Of a stretch of DNA of 64,000 nucleotides, positions 56,201 through 64,000 are shown one piece after another. Positions within the stretch are counted from its first letter, which is position 1. Every line of letters starts with the position of its first letter. Under the pieces are notes generated by a model that saw nothing but the letters and a program-made list of their open reading frames with translations, did not search any database and was not told the origin of the DNA. The translations under genes and the position numbers were made by a program. This DNA comes from Eretmocerus hayati (taxonomy: Eukaryota; Arthropoda; Insecta; Hymenoptera; Aphelinidae), in the NCBI GenBank assembly GCA_029851415.1, contig CM056742.1, positions 148,309,121-148,373,120 of the forward strand. The letters are read 5' to 3'.

Positions 56201-58242
56201 TCTTATTTTAAGGCGATGCGATCACCACGCACGCTGAAAGTTAGTCGCATTTTTGTCCGGTACTCTTGCGAGTTGGGCTAAACGACGAGAAGACGAATAT
56301 TTGACACCATCTAATTTTGATTCGTCTTCTTGTCGTTTAGCCCAAATCGCGAGAGATAGTAGTGCAAATTACAATCTACCCGTAATAGGTTTGGAGGTAC
56401 CTGCACTCAAGTTATTCCTTTCAGCGTGTTTGGTGCCCGGTGCCCGAATCGCTTGAAAGATGCCTTGTAACTTCATGACAAAAGTTTAAACTGTGATAGA
56501 CATGAGTGAGACGTGACTCCATTTGGTTCATTTTTCAACATTCCAGAATTCTTTCGATGATTTATTTGACCTTTCTCTCCTCATTGAAATTATAAAACGA
56601 CTAAAACTCTCTATTTGATAGCTGTATCCTTGATCAAATTGAAATCGACTTGGATGTATGGATATATTTACACGTGAGTGTGTGTGTGTGTATTTTTCTG
56701 TGAGACTATTTTTAGTATTTTGTCTGCGGGGGGTTGAAGGATTGATTCATTCCATCACAACCATCCAAAAACGATCATAAAACAGTCTTCCAGCGTAGAA
56801 TCGTCTGTTCTTTCAAAATGTACAGTCAGAACTGAACGGTGTCGCAGTCTGAATCGTACTCAAGCTGCATAACGCAAAGAAGGAAAAATTTCAAGAAAAT
56901 ACTTATTTTTGCTTGTACGGACATAATGAGCTCAAAAAGAACAAAATTTTGATGACGAGTCTATAATAAGCATGCTAGCGCGATCCAGAACTTGTCCGGT
57001 TTGATGCAAATTCCGGACCTAGATGCTGCCACCTGATCCTATGATTCGAGGGTCAAGAGTCAGCAGATTTGATATTTCAATGTCTCGCTCGAGTGGTGTC
57101 GAATTTCACGTTTACAATGGATTTGAAGTGAGGATCATTCGAAAAAAGATAAATTTTGATGAAAGCACGGTCTTTTCTCGCTTCAAACGTTATCCTATAT
57201 CCTAATTCTGATCACAGAGTCTGGGAGAACAGACAATTTCACGTCAAAGACATGTTGCAAGATATTTGATTGTCTGTTGCTCAGAATTGAGATCGAAAGA
57301 TCGAAAGGGTTGAGGAGTTTCAACGACGATGAAAAGGCGTTCCAACAACATTTTTTGTTTTGGTCGATACCTCGGGCTCAGATACGTCGATTAAGAGTTT
57401 GTTGACCAATAGATTTTGTAAGAGAGACCCCTGCATTGACATGTATTTTCGACCTCCGAGAGGCATATCTATATCGATTTAGGGCATACTAATGCCGCTT
57501 CAACACGATTTCGAATGTAAAGACTCGTCTCCATGGCAGAAAATTGAATTTAGCTCTCCAGGATCACCTCGAACGGAATTTTTCATCTCATACTTCGACA
57601 GTTCGAACAATTTTACGTCGAATGAACGTGCTCCAAATTTTTTGAAGGGCTATCATTTTGGACTCAGAAATGAGCCGCAAAAAGGTCTCGCGAATGTGTC
57701 ATTTCAGGCGCTAATGGGTTAACATATTCAATTTTCTTGTAGGTCATCGCAAGGAGGGTCGAACTAGATGGCAAGGTCAAAGTGCTTTTGCGATGGTCAC
57801 CATCAGATATGTGAGTATTAGCTTTATTTGAGTGATTCTTAAGGATTCTGAGCAAGGATTATTCTCAATTTCGATATTTACAAATGCAACGCTGATAGCT
57901 TGATATTACGATCCGTTATTGATCACTGAAATGTTCCTCCATTTGAATAATGTCAATTCATCCGCGGTTTCCATCTGCTGGCCAAGGCCTCGTAAAAAAA
58001 TCCTACCTCCTTTGAATAAACAAATTGAAAGAAGTAATTAATTCTGAATAAACTATGTTTTCAGTGAACCTGACGAATGGGTTTTGGAGTCAGAGGTCCG
58101 AGAAAAGAAACATGTGAGCATCCGCAAAGTTGCCAATGAATTACCAGAGGAGGTCAAACACGCTCTTTATCCTGCCATTAGTAGCGTCAAATTACCGCTG
58201 CAGCGAGTTAAGCAGCGAAGAAAACCTGTCAAAAATACGTGA
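44030..58242 (+). CDS. jing: Zinc finger protein jing, AEBP2 orthologue (PRC2 accessory factor)
   Basis: Jing/AEBP2 is a nuclear C2H2 protein that joins the PRC2.2 histone H3K27 methyltransferase complex; in Drosophila it acts in border cell migration, midline and tracheal development. Nine coding exons: 44030-44250, 48490-49003, 50005-50442, 50957-51301, 51400-51579, 54631-54772, 55069-55199, 57743-57810, 58065-58242. All introns are GT..AG and all phases agree, giving 738 codons and a TGA stop. Residues 1-480 are Ser/Thr/Gln-rich with a PIP-box-like QVKITEYF at 228-235. Zinc fingers: C486/C491/H504/H509, C521/C526/H542/H546, C554/C559/H572/H576. A basic stretch (about 590-612) and the conserved C-terminal region (614-738) follow. 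Exons 4-9 are secure by family resemblance; exon 1 rests on phase match and composition. Confidence 0.92.
46007..46643. mobile_element. PIF/Harbinger-like MITE in jing intron 1
   Basis: TTA flanks both ends (46004-46006 and 46644-46646). The ends GGCCCCTTTCACGTGACATT are exact inverted copies, and the arms extend for about 290 bp each with few differences, so the single strand would form a very long hairpin. The TTA duplication and GG..CC ends suit PIF/Harbinger. Non-coding. Confidence 0.9.
47101..47252. mobile_element. PIF/Harbinger-like MITE (152 bp) in jing intron 1
   Basis: TTA flanks both ends (47098-47100 and 47253-47255). The ends GGCCCGAATTTATAGTCG and, inverted, GGCTCGAATTTATAGTCG differ at one base. 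The arms continue for about 60 bp, including GTCCGGATAAGCTAATCCG. Confidence 0.9.
48490..49003 (+). CDS. jing: jing coding exon 2
   Basis: The acceptor is GGTCTGTTTCAG and the donor AAG|GTGAAA. It encodes Ser-rich and Gln-rich low-complexity sequence ending in a PIP-box-like motif and a Lys-rich junction. The open frame continues upstream into the intron, but that part is intronic. Confidence 0.88.
49160..49290. repeat. Possible degenerate MITE with G/C runs in jing intron 2
   Basis: A stretch beginning GTGGTGGATTCAGAGGGGGG carries G runs followed by a C11 run, and an inverted echo CCCCTCC...CTGAATT lies near 49258-49277. It recalls hAT-type MITE ends, but no target duplication was found. 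Confidence 0.3.
50005..50442 (+). CDS. jing: jing coding exon 3
   Basis: The acceptor is TATTTTTCACAG and the donor AAG|GTTTGT, with phase 0 on both sides. It encodes 146 residues with an eight-Thr run interrupted by Lys and then a Pro/Ser-rich region. Confidence 0.88.
50957..51301 (+). CDS. jing: jing coding exon 4
   Basis: The acceptor is CCTCCTTTCAG and the donor CAG|GTATGT, phase 0. It encodes an acidic Glu/Asp/Ser stretch, a Pro-rich segment and the first part of zinc finger 1 (C486, C491, H504). Confidence 0.93.
51400..51579 (+). CDS. jing: jing coding exon 5
   Basis: The acceptor is TTTTCACAG and the donor CAG|GTATGG, phase 0, 60 codons. It completes zinc finger 1, carries zinc finger 2 whole with an extended 15-residue C-to-H spacing, and begins zinc finger 3. 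Confidence 0.96.
51580..54630 (+). other. jing: jing intron 5, no internal gene seen
   Basis: This 3051 bp intron separates the zinc-binding Cys pair and His pair of finger 3. No transposon, RNA gene or substantial frame was recognised in it. Confidence 0.6.
54631..54772 (+). CDS. jing: jing coding exon 6
   Basis: The acceptor is AACGTTACAG and the donor TCAG|GTGAGT. It supplies H572 and H576 of zinc finger 3, then a Ser/Thr linker and the basic stretch ([14 protein letters not shown]), ending with one base carried over. Confidence 0.95.
55069..55199 (+). CDS. jing: jing coding exon 7
   Basis: The acceptor is CACTTTTGCAG and the donor CAA|GTAAGA. It encodes the conserved [18 protein letters not shown] segment characteristic of AEBP2/jing C-termini. 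Confidence 0.95.
55479..55742. mobile_element. PIF/Harbinger-like MITE (264 bp) in jing intron 7
   Basis: TTA flanks both ends (55476-55478 and 55743-55745). The ends GGGTAATGACAAATAAAGCG and, inverted, GGGTGATGACAGATGAAGCT are similar. The arms extend inward past CTACGCC and CGATTTTTCGCCACGC, and the GGTCCAAAATTCATTCCAGC block recurs inverted near the middle. Confidence 0.85.
55857..57724. repeat. Large diverged inverted repeat filling jing intron 7
   Basis: The left arm (about 55857-56055) and right arm (about 57480-57724) are diverged inverted copies sharing CATTAGCGCCTG, GAGACCTTTTTG.GGCTC, GACGTAAAATTGT and TTTACATT. Both arms read open toward the same short peptide core (NEPQKGL..V.FQALM). 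They may be the ends of one 1.87 kb element or two copies of a dispersed repeat. The right arm stops about 20 bp before exon 8. Confidence 0.6.
56159..56445. mobile_element. Inverted-repeat MITE candidate in jing intron 7
   Basis: The ends GGGCACCAGGCA and, inverted, GGGCACCGGGCA match with one difference. Inner blocks CACGCTGAAAG and TTGGGCTAAACGACGAGAAG (56273-56292) recur inverted, the latter giving a stem of about 25 bp around 56273-56345. Boundaries are uncertain because no clear target duplication was found. Confidence 0.55.
57743..57810 (+). CDS. jing: jing coding exon 8
   Basis: This 68 bp exon follows acceptor ATTTTCTTGTAG and ends at donor GATAT|GTGAGT with two bases carried over. 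It encodes [20 protein letters not shown], part of the conserved C-terminal domain. An inverted-repeat element ends about 20 bp upstream of it. Confidence 0.93.
58065..58242 (+). CDS. jing: jing coding exon 9 (last)
   Basis: The acceptor is CTATGTTTTCAG. It encodes the conserved end ([18 protein letters not shown]...) and a basic tail ([11 protein letters not shown]) before TGA at 58240-58242. Confidence 0.95.
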
Positions 58243-61200
58243 TGAAAGTAGTGTAGCAGACTTTAAGCATATCTAATTGGTATGGAAAATTCTATATTTC
58301 ACATAGTTACAGATGTGAGATTTCTGTTAAATTGAGTTCATTTCGAGTGTATATAATATTGAATTCAACCAGAAGCCCCGCATTTCTTATGAATCATCTA
58401 ATTTTTCTCAATACTTGAAATGGATCTACTCTTTTTCAGGATTTAGTATTAAGGCTACCGCTATGTTGTCTAGTCCATGACTACCGAGCAAATTTAAGAA
58501 CAAATTATCGACTGAGTTACGAGATCAGCGCCCAGAACAAGATCAGGGATCCGTTAGGAGTGTCTTCACAAAAATACATGCACAGATATATTCCAAAGCA
58601 GAATAAGTTTGTACGAAACTGTCTGAGATGAACCGAATTCTAATTCAGTTTTAGATGAAACTGTCAAATGAGCTATGTCTAGGATCTAGACTAGGTGAGA
58701 ATGAAATTGAGGAAGACTCTGCGTATCAGGAGTTCGATTATTCCGAGAAAACCTCGAAAGTGCCTCATCAACGTTTGAATGGTTCGTTTCTAAAATTAAA
58801 TTGAGGTAATGTAATATGATGAAAAAAGGAAACTTCAAAAAGAGAGGACAATGCAAAGATAAGCCAGATTTCAAGACGAGAATGATTTTAGAGAAAATTT
58901 TTTGGAAATAGAAAATAATAATCACTCGCGTGGCCTTAAGGAATCAGTCGATTCCCGAAGTCGGTCCTCTCAGATGATACTATTTTGGACTCTCAACGTA
59001 AATAATGCATCATAACATGTTATGATGATCAAAACAAAAGATGATGAAAAAAGTACCTTTTTCTTTGATTGTGTGACACGACCATAATGAGATTAGAGAA
59101 CGTCAATGTTGAACATTCGAATTCCGAAATGCTGCTACGCACACAACATTCATCTGTAAAAGCGCACTCTTGACAAAATTCCAAGTTTGAACTTTGTACG
59201 TGTGATAATTAGTACTGACTGAAGTATGAATTTTTGTTCTGCTGACTGAAATCAAGTTATGCTTAATTCAGATGTAGTGAGGATTTGTGATACACCAAGA
59301 GAAAAAATCATGAGCTATCAGAACGCAGGGTGTCTCATGCCCCTTCAAGAGTCATTTTCATAAACGAGCAATCACAAATATTTCTCCTCTTTTTCAAAAG
59401 AGCGATAGTTTCAAGAATTATCTATTACTTATGGTTAGATCTCATTTCAGTTCACCCTGTAGAATAATTTCTCTTCTCTGGCTAGATTAATTTGAGAGAC
59501 GTTTGAGAAAATTGTTTAAGAATTGACACTTAGGATAAAAAAATTTTCGATCCATTGTCCAGAAGAAATTAGTGAAACAGTAGAAGAGTTTGAATTCAAA
59601 TAAAATTATCCAAGTGAAGTATTTTTGTGAGAACTGTTCCGATCTCATTAACGGCATAATTTTCCGATCCAATTTATTACGAATCAGGACTTGATGTGTG
59701 GAGATGAATTGTTCCAAATTATGATTTTTGAAAGAATAATGTACATTGAGTCAGACACAAATTGCTCCATCGTAAGTTGAGAGAACGTTTTTTTGCACGC
59801 CTTTGAAGTCTATTGAACTGCATAGTATGAAACAAAAATGTTCTCAACAATATCTTCTAATCGGATATAGGAGTGACAAAGATTTGAATGATACTTTGTA
59901 TGAATGGCTCTTAAGGTTTTGACAACGGACATCTGTCACGTGCCTACAATTTCTATGTGATACGATTGTGGAACTTTGCAATAGATAAATATTGCCTATT
60001 TGCATTTAGTTGGGTAGATATTTGAAGTCTCATCTTAGTCAAAAGTTTTATGTGTAACGCGCAATCAATACAGTAAAAAAAAAGGAGAAGCGGTATTTTT
60101 CCCAAATTCTGTAAATTTCCTATTGAAATACTTGAATACAAACAATCATATGAAATTTCTCGTAACTTCCTACGGTGCATCTTACAAGTCGTATTAGAAA
60201 AAAAAAGTGTTAGGGCAATCCCGATAAATTGTTATGCAACTGACGAAGACTGGGGTTATTGTCTTGAATCTTATTACTTTTCATTTCCATGTCAGCACTG
60301 AATATCACGACCAGCGAATTATGAGTTTGAAAAAGGGAAATATTTCCCACAAAAAACCGAAAGAGTTTTACTATACACCTACTTTTTCTTCAGATCAGAA
60401 ATCTATTGATACACTGAGGATCATGACAACTAGTGTTTCATCAAATTCTGTTTTCGAAAAATCCTTGATTAAGTCCAGCACAGTAACGTGGGAGAAAATT
60501 GATGCTGATCATGGTATTGATTTGTAATTTGATAGGTAATTTGGAAGAGGTCCATTGATCAACAAATTATGACATTTGAAATACCTGTTGCCATTGAGTA
60601 TGGTGTAATTATCTTCTCTTTAAATTACTATTCTGATTCGGTCGTCGAAGTCATATCACACAGCTGAAAAGTTCAACTTCTTTTCCCAACAACTGATAAA
60701 AATTTCCTCAAGTGATGACGAAAAGTTTACAGTTTTCGATAACTTCAGTCTTAGATTTACAATTTCAATCATTCTACTCTGATCATCAAACGTGAAGCTA
60801 TTGATTATTGCAAGTATGTTTTTTTTTTTTTGCTCAGGAAGATGGCGAGAGAGAGGGATATGAAAAAAAGAGAAAGTTGTAAGACAAATTCTTAGCGAGA
60901 TAAGTGCTCGGGATCACTGCGACGGTACTGCCACGTTGTACATACATGCATATAGGATAGTAAAGCGGAAAAACAAGAAAAAAATACGAGTATGTGATTA
61001 TTAGATACGAAAAAGAATTAACTAGTAAATGTGAGATGAGTATGTAAGACTCAGAAACTGTACACGCCAGCTGAGGAAACACTGCCAATAAGTGAAAAAA
61101 TGTTCAAGAGAGATATGTACACGGTGGAGACAGAGTGCTGAACGTCTTTCGTGAGGTTACTATCTAAAATATATTATTAGTTTTAGTTGAAACTGATATA

Positions 61201-61620
61201 TACTATCTGCTGCACAGTGAGTAAAGAAAATTGAAAAATTATGATTGAAAATGTGTGCTGATCATCTACGATTGATGATAGACGTTTGGATCACTCAGAA
61301 ATCGTATAATCAGTAAGATCTCCTTAGAGTCCTTTAAATCGTTGATATCAAGAGTAAATTTTTGTAAATAGTCTGGATGAATTATATTAAGTGAGAAATA
61401 ACTTATATATACGTCTACATGTATATATATACTATTTAGACTGTTTTTCTTACCCTTTATTTACATTTTTTGAGGTGCGGCAAAGGCAACAAAGTGTAAG
61501 AGTGAAACTTTTGTAGAACGTTTTTGTTGATTGAATATGGTATGGCTATCTTTAGGAGAAGTAATAATTACAATATAGACTTTTCAAACCGAGGGGCATC
61601 TCCCGGACTTGGCGTACTGA
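58243..61620. other. jing 3' UTR and downstream DNA
   Basis: No second gene was recognised. The poly-A site of jing could not be fixed: an AATAAA lies near 59599, but no strong nearer signal stands out. Frames are short (97 codons or fewer). A poly-T run lies near 60820-60832. Confidence 0.35.
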
Positions 61621-61626
61621 GAACTA

Positions 61627-61755
61627 TAGGCAACTGCCGGCAACTGCGGGCAACTGCGAAGCGCCGCAGTTGTCGGCAGTTGCCGACAGTTGCCAATAGT
61701 TGCTCGCATTTGCGCTGCAGCGGTGGTACCTATATATACGGCGCCGTATATATAT
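61627..61755. repeat. GGCAACTGC direct and inverted repeats with a 24 bp palindrome
   Basis: GGCAACTGC-type words (near 61630-61660) are followed by inverted forms (GCAGTTG, GGCAGTTGCC). Directly after lies a perfect 24 bp palindrome TATATATACGGC|GCCGTATATATA (61731-61754). A TATA-like GTATATATAAGTCCC follows near 61773. Confidence 0.7.
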
Positions 61756-62263
61756 GTATGAGTCCCAGCGCAGGTATATATAAGTCCCAAGGAACGGTCG
61801 ACAATCAATTGATTCTACGGCAATATCATTGCGGAAGATCACGCCTTGGACAAAATCGATTAGTCTATTACATGATAATGACTTTTGGATTGGATACTTT
61901 TCACGCGCCCGAAAATGCAGTGCTTGAAGTCACATCACACGTATACCTTTTGTCACAATGCCATGAAAATTTAAAGTCGATGATAGAGTATAAAATGTCA
62001 CGATGCACTCGATCGATTGAAAGTACTGTAATATCCCACGTATTTGCATCACTAGGAACTCGACCAAGGATAATTACGTGTTTTCAACAGGTGCATCAGT
62101 GGCTCGTCACGCACCTTCACTCAGGCAGATGTGATTTACTCCAGGCTCACTCACGTGCACATGCGTATCGTGATACTGAACGAATATGTTGCTCAACTCC
62201 TCAGTCATATCGAGGATTTGGGGAATTGATTCTCGGGGATCAACCATCGCGTGCTCGATGCTC
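61756..62263. other. Unique DNA between palindrome and satellite, no supported gene
   Basis: A frame open from 61524 to 62357 (+, 277 codons) crosses this stretch, but it begins in repeats and ends in the satellite, with no recognisable domain. Confidence 0.35.
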
Positions 62264-63402
62264 GGACCACAGATTCCGTATGAAGCTACTCCCAAACCAA
62301 GGGGAACAGTTCAACCCGCAAGTAACCGGGTGTTCTGATTCAAAATCCTACCGATGAGGAAAATCAACTTCGGAAGCTAGGGATTCAATCAAATCCGCAG
62401 ATGGATGGATGCTCGAATTTAAAATTCTGTCGGCAGAAAATTCAAACCTAAAACCTAAGAAGGCAATCACACCCGCAAATAACCGGATGCTCGGACCGGA
62501 AATTCTGTCGAGGGAACGATCAAACCCAAAACCTAGGAAGGCAATCAAACCCGCAAATAACCGGATACTCGGACCACAAATTCTGTCGAGGGAACGATCA
62601 AACCCAAAACATAGGAAGGCAATCAAACCCGCAAATGACCGGATGCTCGGACCACAAATTCTGTCGAGGGAACGATCAAAGCCAAAACCTAGGAAGGCAA
62701 TCAAACCCGCAAATAACCGGATGCTCGGACCGGAAATTCTGTCGGCAGAAAATTCAAACCTAAAACCTTCGGAAGCTAGGGATTCAATCAAATCCGCAGA
62801 TGGATGGATGCTCGAATTTAAAATTCTGTCGGCAGAAAATTCAAACCTAAAACCTAAGAAGGCAATCACACCCGCAAATAACCGGATGCTCGGACCGGAA
62901 ATTCTGTCGAGGGAACGATCAAACCCAAAACCTAGGAAGGCAATCAAACCCGCAAATAACCGGATACTCGGACCACAAATTCTGTCGAGGGAACGATCAA
63001 ACCCAAAACATAGGAAGGCAATCAAACCCGCAAATGACCGGATGCTCGGACCACAAATTCTGTCGAGGGAACGATCAAAGCCAAAACCTAGGAAGGCAAT
63101 CAAACCCGCAAATAACCGGATGCTCGGGCCGGAAATTCTGTCGAGGGAACGATCAAACCCAAAACCTAGGAAGGCAATCAAACCCGCAAATAACTGGATG
63201 CTCGGACCAGAGATTCTGTCGAAGGGAACGATCAAAGCCAAAACCTAGGAAGGCAATCAAACCCGCAAATGACCGGGTGCTCGGACCGGGAATTCTGTCG
63301 AGGGAAAAATCGAACTCAAAACCTAGGAAGGCAATCACACCCACAAATAACCGGGTGCTCGGACCGGAAATTCTGTCGAGGGAAAAATCAAACCCAAAAG
63401 CT
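62264..63402. repeat. 78 bp satellite with 399 bp higher-order units
   Basis: About 13 recognisable monomers of 78 bp are built on AAGGCAATCAAACCCGCAAA and ATTCTGTCGAGGGAACGATC, plus degenerate units at the left edge. A variant 87 bp monomer starting CGGAAGCTAGGGATTCAATC occurs at 62371 and 62770, so 62371-62769 and 62770-63168 are two near-identical higher-order units of 399 bp (87 + 4x78). Because 78 is divisible by three and the monomer lacks stops in several frames, open frames of 279 (+) and 297 (-) codons run through it. These are taken as by-products, not genes. Confidence 0.85.
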
Positions 63403-64000
63403 AGAGGATAAAAAATCTCTGGGTTTTGTCACGCAGAACTCTGCTAGACGATTTTCATGTTCACAGATTCAAGTCCAGCAGATGGCCACCACTACCTTTC
63501 ATTTCTGCATAGAAATTCATCTTCGGATTGTCTTGGAACAGTTTGCTAGTAGCTGCTCTTCAAATCATCGGAATTTTTGAACGCAAGACGCATCATTATT
63601 CAGCATCCACTCTCGACCGCTCTCTTTTCGCGCGACGTGTGCTGCACCCCATCTTCCTTGAAAGACCCCGACTAAGCCTCGCCATAAGCCTGCGTCAGAA
63701 AAGTAATAACCCACAAAGAATCAGAGAGCTCGAAGAAATAATGGATATTTTTCAGGCTTAATCTTTTTCCAAGCTCATTTAAATTTGTGTCCTTCAACAA
63801 ATATTGGAGGTTATGTCACATAGTAAACACAATCAAAATTATCCTGAAACTATCATAATTGGGATAAATTACTTATCTGAGACTGTGGAGGCGCAGAATC
63901 CAAACCGAGTTCTTCCAAATGATGATTTATCAGTTTTCCTACGAGTTCCTTCTCTGATCCTAACTCGCAGAAATTTTCGAGTCGCGATCTTGGTTGAAAC
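63403..64000. other. Intergenic DNA, no supported gene
   Basis: A 77-codon frame (63528-63761, +) has no recognisable domain. No repeat was seen beyond the satellite edge. Confidence 0.35.

Noticed and set aside
61524..62357. 277-codon open frame (+)
   Set aside because: It starts in GGCAACTGC repeats and ends inside the 78 bp satellite. The unique middle part has no domain.
62348..63248. Long frames on both strands (297 codons -, 279 codons +) as genes
   Set aside because: Both simply read the stop-free satellite monomer. Opposite-strand frames of equal quality argue against coding.

Overview
The window looks like insect nuclear DNA, AT-rich and dense in transposons, possibly hymenopteran (the order is a weak inference). 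It carries one recognisable host gene, one intact and apparently very young Ty1/copia LTR retrotransposon, and many short non-autonomous DNA transposons. No tRNA, rRNA, CRISPR or bacterial-type operon was seen.

Positions 1-31310 contain no gene I can support. Structured repeats there are: a 1.2 kb foldback element (725-1933); a cluster of CACGTG-bearing repeats (5769-6233); a 0.94 kb terminal-inverted-repeat (TIR) element packed with a TTACGCCCTTTT motif (7661-8597); hairpins near 10.9 kb; a diverged inverted repeat (17213-17779); a 92 bp hAT-type MITE with an 8 bp target duplication (21255-21346); a foldback element with a central palindrome (25089-25694); a tRNA-like SINE candidate (25709-25826); and a duplicated TIR family (25977-27348).

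At 30023-39113 lies a TA-flanked TIR element that was split by a complete copia element at 31311-39061. That retrotransposon has two 201 bp LTRs that I read as identical, a 5 bp target duplication (ATCGC), a primer binding site, a polypurine tract and an uninterrupted Gag-Pol frame. Phase-matched splice sites show that Gag-Pol is probably built from three exons and begins at an ATG whose A is the last base of the 5' LTR. A further phase-matched donor and acceptor pair would remove pol and add a short acidic tail to Gag. This is the most interesting system in the window.

The host gene is jing (the AEBP2 orthologue, a PRC2 accessory factor) on the + strand. It has nine coding exons between 44030 and 58242 whose phases all agree and give 738 codons. 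It encodes a low-complexity N-terminal half with a PIP-box-like motif, three C2H2 zinc fingers and the conserved AEBP2-type C-terminus. Its introns hold three TTA-flanked PIF/Harbinger-like MITEs and other inverted repeats, one of which ends about 20 bp before an exon. The right end (62264-63402) is a 78 bp satellite arranged in 399 bp higher-order units.
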